This document shows, one piece after another, positions 8,602-17,327 of a stretch of DNA of 50,560 nt; the stretch's first letter is position 1; each line of letters opens with the position of its first letter. This stretch comes from an archaeon (GTDB lineage Archaea > Nanobdellota > Nanobdellia > Woesearchaeales > ARS49): positions 1 through 50,560 of the forward strand of contig JAGVQG010000064.1 in assembly GCA_020051845.1 (NCBI GenBank), given 5' to 3'. Made by a program: the position numbers and the translations under genes. The notes under the pieces were generated by a model that saw only the letters and a list, made by a program, of their open reading frames with translations, searched no databases and had not been told where the DNA came from.

Positions 8602-9054
8602 TTATGCGGCGCACGTGCCTTCAAGCATAGCACCGTCGCCCGAAAGTGTGGTCGACGCGCCAGTCTTGGAGTTCGTGTAGGTTATGACTACAGGGTAGCT
8701 GTAGCCCTGGCCTGCCGTGCAAGCAGCGACTGCGCCAGTGTACGACTTGGTGCCGCCGAGGCCCAGAATCGACGTGGCTGGTTCGAGCGCAATACTGTTC
8801 ACAGTCAAAGCTGTGATAGTGATGGCTTCACGCGCGTTGTTCTTCACAGTCACTATGTCATCTCCAGCCGCGGATATTGCGAAGCTGGTTATTGCGACAT
8901 CTTGTGTCGCCCAGTAGGCCGCACTTGTACGTCCTGCTGCACCCTTGCCGATACCAGGAATGCCTCCTGTGATTGCTACCACTATCAAAGCAATGATTAC
9001 GACCACTGCCAAGACAATGAGGTATTCCGTAGCGGCTTGTCCTTTCTTGTTCAT
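8602..9054 (-). CDS. Major pilin with class III signal peptide, 150 aa
   Basis: MNKKGQAATEYLIVLAVV is a textbook archaeal type IV prepilin start: basic tip, cleavage expected between Gly5 and Gln6, Glu at mature position +5, then a hydrophobic helix. The rest is small, Ala/Thr/Gly-rich, with two Cys (CTAGQ and the near C-terminal GTCAA) that may form a disulphide. It stands alone with its own promoter, an AGAGGTG ribosome binding site and a strong poly-T terminator, as expected for an abundant structural subunit. It lies between the motor block and the minor pilin/adhesin operon. The prepilin peptidase is not in this window. Confidence 0.85.
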   Translation of the reverse strand: MNKKGQAATEYLIVLAVVVIIALIVVAITGGIPGIGKGAAGRTSAAYWATQDVAITSFAISAAGDDIVTVKNNAREAITITALTVNSIALEPATSILGLGGTKSYTGAVAACTAGQGYSYPVVITYTNSKTGASTTLSGDGAMLEGTCAA

Positions 9055-9116
9055 GCATGCACCTCTTTGATTTATTTGTTCAATATCACTTACAGTAGTG
9101 TGGCATTCTGTATATT

Positions 9117-9128
9117 GATATATAAATC
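9117..9128 (-). promoter_or_regulatory. TATA box of the major pilin gene
   Basis: The minus strand reads GATTTATATATC, a near-perfect archaeal TATA box, centred about 68 bases before the pilin ATG at 9054. That predicts a leader of about 40 bases carrying the AGAGGTG ribosome binding site. A second TATA-like CTATATAAAC lies about 20 bases further upstream (9137-9146) and could be an alternative promoter. Confidence 0.55.
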
Positions 9129-9161
9129 TTTGCCTGAGTTTATATAGTGGACCTTTGGATC

Positions 9162-10148
9162 TCAGAACATACCGCCGATAATTCTCTGGGCGACAAAAAA
9201 GACCACTATTGACGCTGCTATCATTATCGGCGCGAAGCGTAGCCCTTCGAGAAGCTTGCCTTCTTTGATGACACCCATAAGCACGCTTGCGAGGGTGCCT
9301 GTGCCAACAAGCATAGAGATCGATAGTGCGAAAAGGAAATCGACCGAAACAGGCATCTGTCCGGCGAACATGCTAAGACCGCCGAGTGCCGAGCTTCCGC
9401 TGAAACTGGCCTTGCCCGCTATGCCCGTTATCATCTTCACGAACTGCATCGCGATTGTCAACAGGAAAGGGGCGCCGACAGCCACCGTGAACGAGATGAA
9501 CATTGAATACGTCTTTGTCGCTGAGACGAAGTCGTTCTTCAACTGCCTTGATTCCGTGATATCCTTCGCGAGGTCCTCGAGCAGCTTCGCGGAATGGCCT
9601 CCTGAGCGCAGAGAAGTGGTGAACAAGCGAAGAGTCCTTTCAAGAGTGCCGGAATTAAGGCGTTTGCTTATCTTCAGAAGTATGTCCGAGAATGATTCTG
9701 AACCGAATGCGCGCTGTGTGGCGTGCGCAATCTCGTCCGAGAGCGGCCCGAACTCCTTGCGCCTGCTGGATTTGAGCGCGTTGTATGGAGTCATGCCTGC
9801 GCGCAGGTTGGATGAGACCAGGTGCAGGAAATCAGGCAGTGCTTCTTCTGCGCGTTTCGCCCTATCCGTCGCCTTGAAGAAGATGAGCATGTAGAATATC
9901 ACTTCGACCATCACAGCGACACCGACGCCTATCGCGAGATACCACCATTGAACGATGATGCCGAACGCCAGAGGGACCAACAATGAGATCACAGGGATCA
10001 ATACTGCGAGCAGCGTGTTCGCGCCGAGCAGGATATCTTCATCCTGGTCCTTGACTCCTGCGTAGGCGAGCTGTTTCTTGATATGGTCGCGGTAGCTTGG
10101 CGGCAGCAACTTGGCGACATTCAGGTATATCCTGTCCTGGAATCTCAT
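9162..10148 (-). CDS. Type IV pilus platform protein (T2SSF, TadC-like), second half, 328 aa
   Basis: A T2SSF-domain membrane protein. A cytoplasmic helical region (about residues 75-240) with the family pattern of a short NLRAGMTPYNAL helix pair follows two N-terminal membrane helices, and two or three helices close the protein. In archaella and archaeal pili one protein (FlaJ/PilC) carries two such domains; here the two domains are on separate overlapping genes, like bacterial TadB and TadC. ATG 10148 overlaps the upstream stop as ATGA; the longer frame to 10211 is rejected. It would form the inner-membrane platform on which the ATPase acts. Last gene of the motor block. Confidence 0.8.
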   Translation of the reverse strand: MRFQDRIYLNVAKLLPPSYRDHIKKQLAYAGVKDQDEDILLGANTLLAVLIPVISLLVPLAFGIIVQWWYLAIGVGVAVMVEVIFYMLIFFKATDRAKRAEEALPDFLHLVSSNLRAGMTPYNALKSSRRKEFGPLSDEIAHATQRAFGSESFSDILLKISKRLNSGTLERTLRLFTTSLRSGGHSAKLLEDLAKDITESRQLKNDFVSATKTYSMFISFTVAVGAPFLLTIAMQFVKMITGIAGKASFSGSSALGGLSMFAGQMPVSVDFLFALSISMLVGTGTLASVLMGVIKEGKLLEGLRFAPIMIAASIVVFFVAQRIIGGMF

Positions 10149-11038
10149 ACGCTCACCACCGGCCGCCGCGTCTGTATGAAACCTATGAGCGCCATCTGCA
10201 TCACGAAGCATCCAGCGATGAAGACTATGAAGAACGTCTTTCCGATGCCTGAGCTGCCGAAGGTCGACAGGATTATCATCATCGTCAGGCCGATGGATGG
10301 CACTGCGACCGCGAACGTCATATAGAGCAGTCCCCAGAGGTTGAGTTCCTGCGAGAAGTCATGGATGCGCGTTCGCTTGTCTGCTGTCGCGTCGTCGATT
10401 ATCGCGCGCATCGCGCCCTGTAGCGACGAACCCGCGCGCTGGGCGTTGTTCAACTGCCAGACCGTGCGTCGCAATATTATTGATGCGTTTCTGTCGGCTA
10501 GCTGCTCGAGCGCCTTGAAAAGAGGCATTCCCGCGTTGACATCGCGAGCGACCAGTCCGAATTCTTTGGAGACCGAGCCGTAGTTCTGTTTGCTCAGGTT
10601 GACGATCGCGTTGTAGAGTGAGATGCCGCTGCTGATCTGAAGCAGCATCTCCTTGAGCGCGAAGATGAGGTATGTGTCGATGCTCTCGGATTTCTTTCCT
10701 GCAATTATCTTCGGATAACGCAGGAAGAGTAGCAGCACGAGCAATGCGACTCCGGCTGCGTAGGCTATCGAGACCGTGAGCGCCTGTGCCATCTGGGTCT
10801 CGGAGACACGGATCAGCAACGCTGCGAAGAGTCCGTAGAATATAAGGAAGAAGATGATCGTGTTTACCATGGCGACCGTGAGGTAGTCGTGCGGTTTCGT
10901 GCCCAGGTCTGTTTTTTTCAGGTCCACCGGCAGGTCAGGCAGCGCTCGCTCAAGGGCGTCGACTATCGGACGCAGCGGCCTGCCGATGATGCGGCAGGTT
11001 CCGACTCCCAGCAGGGCAAGGGGTACGCGTTGGCTCAT
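10145..11038 (-). CDS. Type IV pilus platform protein (T2SSF, TadB-like), first half, 297 aa
   Basis: Short N-terminal soluble segment, two membrane helices (~58-110), a cytoplasmic T2SSF helical domain (~130-230, with ISSGISLYNAIVNL and NAGMPLFKAL) and two C-terminal helices. It pairs with the following gene to give the two-domain platform that FlaJ carries as one chain. Both ends overlap neighbours by ATGA. The likely partner is the ATPase encoded immediately upstream. The family assignment is firm; whether it assembles a pilus or a secretion channel is inferred from the pilin genes downstream. Confidence 0.8.
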   Translation of the reverse strand: MSQRVPLALLGVGTCRIIGRPLRPIVDALERALPDLPVDLKKTDLGTKPHDYLTVAMVNTIIFFLIFYGLFAALLIRVSETQMAQALTVSIAYAAGVALLVLLLFLRYPKIIAGKKSESIDTYLIFALKEMLLQISSGISLYNAIVNLSKQNYGSVSKEFGLVARDVNAGMPLFKALEQLADRNASIILRRTVWQLNNAQRAGSSLQGAMRAIIDDATADKRTRIHDFSQELNLWGLLYMTFAVAVPSIGLTMMIILSTFGSSGIGKTFFIVFIAGCFVMQMALIGFIQTRRPVVSV

Positions 11039-12540
11039 CTTAGTACCGACTTGAGGTCGTTGGATTTGATCAACCGCAGAAGCGCGGGCTTGTCAGTGTA
11101 ATACTTGTGCATCACTTCACCGAACTGGTTGATGTCTGTCACGTCGTTATCCATCAGCCATTTCAGGACCGACGCTTTCTCCTTGCGGTCGTCCGCTATC
11201 TCCTCGTCGGTCATTCCCGTGTGCAGGTTCAGCTCCTCTTTCACACGGACGCTCTCATACACGTTCTCCCATGTGTCGGCGCGAGGTCTGTAACGGTAGA
11301 GGTAATGCACGTCAAGGTCGTCCTTTCCGCCCGTGAGTATCTCGGCGAGTTCCAACATCCTTCGCGTTCCCTTGCGACGGTCGCGATATTGGATGAATAC
11401 CAGGTGCAGCGCCTCTGCTTCTGTCTTTGGTATCGATATCGGAGGTTCCAGTATACGACGCTTTAGCTGTTCTGTCGTGTCCGCGTGCATTGTCGCGACG
11501 ACGCTGTGTCCTGTGTGCATCGCCTCGAACATCGTCTCTGCCTGCTGCCGCTGTCGTACTTCGCCGACGACTATCCTGTCAGGACGCATACGCAGCGAAG
11601 CGATCATGAGGTCGAGCATCGTGACCTCGCCCTGTCCCTCAGGGTTCTTGTTGCGCGATGTGAGCGGAACCCAGTTCCATTCAAGCTGTTTTGGCAGGTC
11701 TATCTCGCGCGTGTCTTCTATCGAGATGACTCGCTGCGATGATGGGATGAATGAGCATAGGGCATTGAGCGCGCTGGTCTTTCCCGAGGCTGTTCCGCCC
11801 GCGACTATGATGTTGAGTTCATACTGCATCGCCTGCCAGATGAACGCGGCGATTTCCACATTCATCGCTCCTGCCTTGATCAGGTTCGTCGGGGTCCAGG
11901 GATTGCGCGAGAAACGCCTTATTGTTATCGTGTTTCCTGCCGTCGATATCGGGAACAGGGTCGACGCGACACGGTCGCCGGATATGAGATGCGAGTCCAT
12001 TATCGGGTTTAGGGAGTTGATCTCCCTGCCGCTGCGCCTGCCGACCTGGGCCGAGAAGTTGTAGATCTCCTCCTCGCTGCCTGGCTGTATCGTGGTCTTG
12101 CACCAGCCGTGCTTCTTGTGGTAGACCGCGATGCTCTGCTGCGCACCATTGACAGCGACTTCCTCAAGGAAATCGTCGGCCATGATGACCTCGAGGAAAT
12201 CAAGGCCGTACATCTTATGCACAAGCACTCCTGCGAGCGCGTCGAGCTGCTCCTTGCTTATCCTGGTGAACTTCTTCTCAAGGTAGTCATGCGTGTCCCG
12301 GTAGAAGTTACGGCGCATCTCCTCGATCTTGTTCGGATCGTTTATCGACTCGACATCCACAGGCACCTTGTCGGCGAGGTCGTCCATGAATTCCGTCATT
12401 AGCGCCTCTGTGGCCTTGCCGACCGAAGGCATCGTGACCTCATAGAGCGGCACGCTTTCTCCCTCGATCTTCGTGATGACGATTATCGCGGGGATGCTGT
12501 CGGCCACGACCTTGTATTTGTCGATCGTCTGCTTCGTCAT
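11035..12540 (-). CDS. Type II/IV secretion ATPase (TadA/FlaI/PilB type), 501 aa
   Basis: An N-terminal domain (~1-220) precedes the hexameric VirB11-like ATPase core: Walker A GGTASGKTS (about 248-256), Asp box ISIEDTREI (~273-281), Walker B region RPDRIVVGEVR, His box ATMHADT (~350-356). The length fits archaeal FlaI/TadA-type motors. It would power pilin extraction and assembly through the two platform proteins encoded directly after it, with an ATGA overlap. Its start codon directly follows the stop of the upstream winged-helix protein gene, so all four motor-block genes look co-translated. Confidence 0.88.
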   Translation of the reverse strand: MTKQTIDKYKVVADSIPAIIVITKIEGESVPLYEVTMPSVGKATEALMTEFMDDLADKVPVDVESINDPNKIEEMRRNFYRDTHDYLEKKFTRISKEQLDALAGVLVHKMYGLDFLEVIMADDFLEEVAVNGAQQSIAVYHKKHGWCKTTIQPGSEEEIYNFSAQVGRRSGREINSLNPIMDSHLISGDRVASTLFPISTAGNTITIRRFSRNPWTPTNLIKAGAMNVEIAAFIWQAMQYELNIIVAGGTASGKTSALNALCSFIPSSQRVISIEDTREIDLPKQLEWNWVPLTSRNKNPEGQGEVTMLDLMIASLRMRPDRIVVGEVRQRQQAETMFEAMHTGHSVVATMHADTTEQLKRRILEPPISIPKTEAEALHLVFIQYRDRRKGTRRMLELAEILTGGKDDLDVHYLYRYRPRADTWENVYESVRVKEELNLHTGMTDEEIADDRKEKASVLKWLMDNDVTDINQFGEVMHKYYTDKPALLRLIKSNDLKSVLR

Positions 12541-13560
12541 CTAGCCACCCCTTATTGTCTGCAAGAGTATGAACGCGGACAATCCCAACACCATGAGTAT
12601 GAGTAGCAGCAGGACTATCTTCTTGATGCTCCTGTCCGGTTTCTTCTCATTCTTCTTCTCGGATTTGACCGTTCCTTTGTCCTCGGTTTTGGCCTCTCCG
12701 GCCTTTTGACGCGGCAGCGTGACGAACGCCCTTCCTACCACAGGATAATTCAGCACAAGAAGACCGTTCTCCTGCATCTTGTCGCACCACATCTCGATTT
12801 TGTCTGCAGGGATCTTCAGTTTCGCACTGATGTCTGCGAGCGTGATTTTCCTGTTGTTCTCGACAAGGGAATAGATGTCGTCTATCTCTGTCCTGATGAA
12901 CTCCATCCCTCCCCGCGGTGATTGTGATTCTGCTTTCTCCGCTGACTTCTTGGCCTTGGCGTCTTTCTTCGCCTGGCGCTTGGCTGCCTTTGCCTCTTTC
13001 TTGGCCTTGAGCTTGGCTGCCTTCGCTTCCTTCGCCGCCTTTATGCGGCTGGCTTTCTCAGCTGCCTTCGCTTCCCTGGCAGCTCGGAGCTGGATTTCCT
13101 TGGTGTTCTTCGCTTCTTGCTTTGCCTTGAGCTTGGCTTCCCTTTCTTCTTTGAAGGCTTTTTGTTTGGCTGTCTTCGCGTCCTTGGCGTCTTTCTTCGC
13201 TTGGCGCTTGGCTGCTTTTGCCTCTTTCTTGGCATTGAGCTTCACTGCTTTTGCTTCCTTCACAGCCTTCAATCGCGCGGCTTTCTCTGCTTGCCTTGCC
13301 GCCTTGTCCGCTTTCTTCAGCGCTGCCTTCTGCGTCTTGGTGAGCTTGGCTGTTGACTTCTTTGTGGATGCTAGAACCGGCTTCTTATTGAGTTCACGTC
13401 TTACCTTCTTGATTCGTGCCTTTGACCTTCTCGTCTCTTTCTTGATGCGCTTGCTTTCCTTGCGCTCGACCAACTTCACCCTTTTCTTCATCGAAGAGAG
13501 AGCCTTCTTTATCCTCTTATTGAAAGCGTGTCTAACTTGCAAGCGCACACCCCTTTGCAT
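12541..13560 (-). CDS. Lys/Ala-rich winged-helix protein with C-terminal membrane helix, 339 aa
   Basis: Three parts are visible: a very basic, helical, low-complexity N-terminal ~210 residues built from KEAKAAK-type units; a winged-helix-like domain (~215-285, with KITLADISAKLKIPADKIEMW) of the kind that binds nucleic acid or protein; and a C-terminal membrane helix (~314-333). The basic part holds an internal duplication seen at DNA level (about 12953-13062 against 13188-13297). It begins the motor operon. A membrane-bound basic tether joined to a winged helix is unusual; it might couple the pilus base to DNA or RNA, or act as a transcriptional sensor. The start could also be the ATG at codon 24. 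No family name is assigned. Confidence 0.7.
   Translation of the reverse strand: MQRGVRLQVRHAFNKRIKKALSSMKKRVKLVERKESKRIKKETRRSKARIKKVRRELNKKPVLASTKKSTAKLTKTQKAALKKADKAARQAEKAARLKAVKEAKAVKLNAKKEAKAAKRQAKKDAKDAKTAKQKAFKEEREAKLKAKQEAKNTKEIQLRAAREAKAAEKASRIKAAKEAKAAKLKAKKEAKAAKRQAKKDAKAKKSAEKAESQSPRGGMEFIRTEIDDIYSLVENNRKITLADISAKLKIPADKIEMWCDKMQENGLLVLNYPVVGRAFVTLPRQKAGEAKTEDKGTVKSEKKNEKKPDRSIKKIVLLLLILMVLGLSAFILLQTIRGG
12953..13297 (-). repeat. Direct duplication inside the Lys/Ala-rich coding region
   Basis: A stretch of about 110 bases at 12953-13062 is repeated with scattered, mostly third-position changes at 13188-13297. Both encode the same KLKAKKEAKAAKRQAKKDAK-like series. The intervening ~125 bases encode a related but more diverged basic helix. 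It shows that the basic tether grew by segmental duplication while the reading frame was kept under selection. Confidence 0.65.
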
Positions 13561-13707
13561 GCACTAACCAGACCGAACAGTAATCAAAGAATGTGGACAG
13601 TATGCAAATCACTATGAACATTACACTACCCCCTTTTTCCAAGTCATCAGACACAGCATCTCCTTAAAAAGCTTGCGGCCGGCGTGATGCCTGAAGCGCG
13701 GCCAATC

Positions 13708-13715
13708 TTTATATA
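13708..13715 (+). promoter_or_regulatory. TATA box of the tail-fibre-like surface protein gene
   Basis: TTTATATA centred 30 bases before the ATG at 13742, so the transcript should start at or very near the start codon (leaderless). The surrounding CAATCTTTATATAC string recurs at the divergent ligase/nitroreductase promoter at 16594-16606, suggesting a shared BRE-TATA consensus for this genome. Confidence 0.6.
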
Positions 13716-13741
13716 CCAGCGACGCCACTTTCAACCTGATT

Positions 13742-14740
13742 ATGAGCAAAGAGGTTGTGTTGTTGTCAGCGCTCATTGTGGGCGTGGTTCTATTATTCAT
13801 CCCTGTAGCTCTCGCTGTCGTCGGCCATGACGCGCCTGCGATAAGACCAGGACAGTTCGCGACAGGCAATTACGTCTTCCCGCAGAATGTCAGCGTGACT
13901 GGCAACGTCGGCATCGGGACGACGAGTCCTGCGACTCAATTTGAAGTCTACAAAGATAATGGTGTAGGTATTGTCGACGGTGCGTTCAGGGTCGGATTCT
14001 CGGGAACCAATCTCAATAGGGTTCTTTTGATAAATGACACGAACGGTGTTATTTCTTTACAAACCCGCGCGATTGATGATAATTCGGTCCAGTCCTTATT
14101 GATTAATCCCGCCGGTGGCAACGTAGGCATAGGGACGGCAAATCCTACAATGACCTTCGTCATCAATTCAAGCAACAACAACGCGATGATTATCAGGCAC
14201 ACCAGCACAACAGGAACACCTATTCTTTACATTGGTAATAGCGATTTATCACATTATGGTCTATTGTCAGTATATGGCGGCGTGTCACTTCCGTTCACAG
14301 GAGCGTTAACGGGAGCGACCTGCATTGGCGCGGCATCTAACAACGCTTTGCAGTTCGCGGCGAACAATGATGTCAAGATGACCATTGCCGCAGGCGGCAA
14401 AGTCGGAATCGGGTTGACGAATCCAGATACAGCACTCCAAGTCAATGGAGTGATAGCAAACAACGGTTGGTCGACATTCGCGAACGGAGACACGACTCCT
14501 TCGGTGTCCGGGAATAATATTTTCACGACCTCAAATAGCGGACCTACAACGATAACTAATTTCGATGACGGCATTAATGGACAAATTATCACGATTTATT
14601 GTGGCGACGCACAAACTACCATCACTAGGGCAAATGCGGTCCTGGACGGCGGCACCAATTTCGTCTGCACTCTTTATGATACGATAACATTGATCAAATC
14701 CACCTATTGGACTGAAATCGCGAGAAGTGTCAATTCATAA
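13742..14740 (+). CDS. Secreted surface protein with tail-fibre-like repeats, 332 aa
   Basis: A hydrophobic signal segment (about residues 5-27, ending ALAVVG) is followed by repeats of the form NVGIGT.(S/N)P..(Q/T)F.V at about residues 58-70, 122-136 and 219-232. This VGIGTT-P pattern is typical of phage tail fibres, bacterial trimeric adhesins and environmental archaeal surface proteins. The C-terminal ~80 residues are Thr/Asn-rich beta. It probably forms an extended beta-solenoid or trimeric fibre on the cell surface, for attachment or defence. It is divergent from the pilus motor operon and its own gene is monocistronic. Substrate unknown. Confidence 0.72.
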   Translation: MSKEVVLLSALIVGVVLLFIPVALAVVGHDAPAIRPGQFATGNYVFPQNVSVTGNVGIGTTSPATQFEVYKDNGVGIVDGAFRVGFSGTNLNRVLLINDTNGVISLQTRAIDDNSVQSLLINPAGGNVGIGTANPTMTFVINSSNNNAMIIRHTSTTGTPILYIGNSDLSHYGLLSVYGGVSLPFTGALTGATCIGAASNNALQFAANNDVKMTIAAGGKVGIGLTNPDTALQVNGVIANNGWSTFANGDTTPSVSGNNIFTTSNSGPTTITNFDDGINGQIITIYCGDAQTTITRANAVLDGGTNFVCTLYDTITLIKSTYWTEIARSVNS

Positions 14741-14774
14741 CTATCATGAGAGCGAGAATGTTCATTGATTCTGT

Positions 14775-16553
14775 TCAGCTCGTCTGTCTTCCTCTTTGTA
14801 CTTTGTAGAATCTCTCGACATCTTCTATGGTGCTGATGTCCTCCACGCTCCGGTCCTCGCGCAGTCGGACGAACCTCGGGAAGCGCAATGCGTAGCCGCT
14901 TGAGTATGTTGGGCTTTTCTGTATCTCTTCGTAGTGGACTTCGATTATGATGTCGGGCTTGACGTGGACGAACCTGTCCTCTTCACGTACGACCAACTGT
15001 TTGAGCGCGATCGTCATCTGGTTGAAGCTCACGCCTTCCTCGTCTTTTTCCTTGAAGCCTGTGCCGACGCGACCGATCTCGAGCAAATTATCCGTGTCAG
15101 GGTCGCGTACTGCGATGACGAATGTGGCGAGCCATTCACTGCGCTTTCCTTCGCCGTACTCGGCACCCACAATAACCACTTCAAGCGTTTCCAGCACTGG
15201 TTTGACCTTCATTCCGAAGCCCACACGAGAACCTGGCTTGTATACCGAGTTCAGATTCTTGACCATGACTCCTTCGTTGCCTGCGGCAAGCGACCGTTCA
15301 TAGAACGCCTGTGCTTTCTCCTCTGTGTCTACGATCTCCTGCGTGGCAAGACTCACGACACCGGCCGCATTCTTCGGCAGAGACTTCATCAGCACTTCGC
15401 GACGTCTAGAGAACGGTTGATGCACCAGATTCTCACCCTCATAGAACAGAACGTCGAATATGTCTAGTTCGACAGGGAAACGTTTACCCAATTCCTCGAT
15501 GTCATACTTGCGCCTTATTCTCTGGCCGATGTTCTGGAACGCGATGTACTTCCCAGTCTTCACGTCGATACCGACTGCTTCGCCGTCAAGGATGAATGAT
15601 GAGCCTTTGACATGCTCCGAAACAATCTTGACGACGTCTGGGAATTGTTCAGTCACGTTCTCAAGACGCCTGGTGAATATCTTGATCCCGTCAGAATTCT
15701 TGTGGATTTGCATCCTGAAGCCATCATACTTGTACTCGATCGCGGCAGGAACGGTGACGGTCTCGAGCGCTTCTTTCATCGTCGGAGCTTTCTGGAAAAG
15801 CATGACCTTCACAGGCGTGCCTGGCATTAGTGTGATATTTGCCAAGCCCGCAATGCCCTCGGTCTTCGCGATGATCGCGACGCGGGAGAAATCGTTAGAC
15901 AAATCATAAGCTTCCTGGTATTTCTCGACGGTCTCATCGTATATTTTCCTGTCGTCGTCAGGCAGCACGATGTCGTTCTTCTCGGAGTCATACTTTATTC
16001 CGATGTGTTCGTTCTCGAACGCCCAGACAATAGCGTCACGAAGAGTCCCTTCTCCAAGTCCGATTCGCAAATCCTCGAGTGTCGTGCGAAGGATGAATAT
16101 CGCCTCATCGGGCGAAGCGCTGGACAGAAGTTCAGACACGAGCGACACTTTCGTGTTCACGACCCCTTGCCCTTCTAATCCCGCGAGCTTGCGCAGGTTG
16201 TTGTAGACTTTCTGCGTGGTCAACTTCTCCGAGAAAAGCGTCGCCTGTCTCTTATTCACGACCAGCTTGGCAGCGACTTTTCCCAAGTCACCCAGCTCTT
16301 TCCACGCGCGCATTATCTCTTCGTCGCTTGCTCCACTCGCCCTTGCAAGCGCTTTCAAAGCGAGCTGTGATGAGAATCCAAGCGTCCTGCTGTCCCAGTT
16401 AGGGAAGACCTTGCCCTGCAATAGTCGGATGACGTGCTCCATCTCAACGACAGGGATGTCACGCAAAAAGCCGCTCACTATGTGCGTCTTCTCAAGGCGC
16501 TTTGTCGTGGAAGACAAAGCGACATAGACCCGCACCAAATCAGAGTAATCCAT
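14775..16553 (-). CDS. lig: ATP-dependent DNA ligase, 592 aa
   Basis: Archaeal replicative DNA ligase (class I, ATP-dependent), sealing nicks such as those between Okazaki fragments. Visible: N-terminal DNA-binding domain (~1-240); adenylation motif EYKYDGFR with the catalytic Lys at about 275; motif III FILDGEAVG; motif IV EGVMVKNL; motif V GFGMKVKP; and the OB-fold domain ending RFPRFVRLREDR. Length is normal for the family (550-610). ATG 16553 (MDYSDL) was preferred because the upstream in-frame ATG at 16595 abuts the shared TATA element. Divergently transcribed from the nitroreductase gene. Confidence 0.92.
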   Translation of the reverse strand: MDYSDLVRVYVALSSTTKRLEKTHIVSGFLRDIPVVEMEHVIRLLQGKVFPNWDSRTLGFSSQLALKALARASGASDEEIMRAWKELGDLGKVAAKLVVNKRQATLFSEKLTTQKVYNNLRKLAGLEGQGVVNTKVSLVSELLSSASPDEAIFILRTTLEDLRIGLGEGTLRDAIVWAFENEHIGIKYDSEKNDIVLPDDDRKIYDETVEKYQEAYDLSNDFSRVAIIAKTEGIAGLANITLMPGTPVKVMLFQKAPTMKEALETVTVPAAIEYKYDGFRMQIHKNSDGIKIFTRRLENVTEQFPDVVKIVSEHVKGSSFILDGEAVGIDVKTGKYIAFQNIGQRIRRKYDIEELGKRFPVELDIFDVLFYEGENLVHQPFSRRREVLMKSLPKNAAGVVSLATQEIVDTEEKAQAFYERSLAAGNEGVMVKNLNSVYKPGSRVGFGMKVKPVLETLEVVIVGAEYGEGKRSEWLATFVIAVRDPDTDNLLEIGRVGTGFKEKDEEGVSFNQMTIALKQLVVREEDRFVHVKPDIIIEVHYEEIQKSPTYSSGYALRFPRFVRLREDRSVEDISTIEDVERFYKVQRGRQTS

Positions 16554-16597
16554 GGTATATCGACACCCGGAGCAGTATATTACTTTGTCGGGCAATC

Positions 16598-16605
16598 TTT
16601 ATATA
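16598..16605. promoter_or_regulatory. Shared divergent TATA element of ligase and nitroreductase genes
   Basis: TTTATATA on the plus strand lies 26-30 bases before the nitroreductase ATG at 16628. Its complement TATATAAA could serve the ligase gene with a leader of about 20 bases; an AATATACT string about 26 bases before the ligase ATG is an alternative for that direction. Confidence 0.5.
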
Positions 16606-16627
16606 CAAACCATGACACGAATATCCC

Positions 16628-17266
16628 ATGGACCTATTCGAGGTGATGCAGAAGCGCAGGAGCGTCCGCAAGTTCTTGGAAGCTCCGCTTGACTGGCAGG
16701 ATGTCGGCGAGGTGCTCGAAGCAGGACGCCTCGCCCCCACAGCAGGAAATGTCCAGGATGTCCGCATCCTTGTCGTTCTTGATCCTGACACACGAAACAA
16801 GATCGCAGAGGCCTGCTACCAGCAGTACTGGATGGCCAAGGCGCCTGCCCACATAATCGTCGGAGTGGAGCCTCAGAAGATAGAGCAGTTCTATGGCAAG
16901 CGCGGCAAGGAATTATACACCGCGCACGACGCAGGGGCTGCCGCGATGTCGATGATACTCGCCGCCGAAGCGCTTGGTCTCGCAACCTGCTGGGTCGGCG
17001 CTTTCGAGGACCACATGCTCAAGCGCGCGTGTGGCATGGCAGAAGACGTTCAAGCGCACTGCGTGATCCCGCTCGGTTATGCCGACGAGAAGCCTCGGGA
17101 GCCTGTGAAGTTCGGCATCGAGACCATAGTCTACCTCGGTAACTGGGGCAACAGGTACACCAACATGCGCGACCTCACCGGCGAGTTCTCGGACCTTTCA
17201 GAGAACGCGCTCAAGAAGGGCAAGGACATCATCGAGAAGGCGAAGAAGCATCTGCAGAGAGTGTAG
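16628..17266 (+). CDS. Nitroreductase family flavoprotein, 212 aa
   Basis: FMN-dependent nitroreductase-fold protein. The family start FEVMQKRRSVRKF (FMN phosphate-binding Arg/Ser) is at residues 4-16, RLAPTAGNVQ at ~34-43, and ALGLATCWVGAF at ~117-128. The last ~45 residues form a Lys-rich helical extension. These enzymes reduce quinones, nitro compounds or flavins using NAD(P)H, and some act in cofactor metabolism; the substrate cannot be told here. Monocistronic with a leaderless-type promoter. Confidence 0.85.
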   Translation: MDLFEVMQKRRSVRKFLEAPLDWQDVGEVLEAGRLAPTAGNVQDVRILVVLDPDTRNKIAEACYQQYWMAKAPAHIIVGVEPQKIEQFYGKRGKELYTAHDAGAAAMSMILAAEALGLATCWVGAFEDHMLKRACGMAEDVQAHCVIPLGYADEKPREPVKFGIETIVYLGNWGNRYTNMRDLTGEFSDLSENALKKGKDIIEKAKKHLQRV

Positions 17267-17327
17267 TTGGATCCTTTTCTTGTGCTGATTCACAACCTAT
17301 TTGAAACGACGCTCTTCGCATGAAAAT

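Noticed and set aside
13621-13869. Minus-strand 82-codon frame
   Set aside because: It overlaps the promoter and start of the plus-strand surface protein, has no ribosome site and an atypical composition; it is a shadow.
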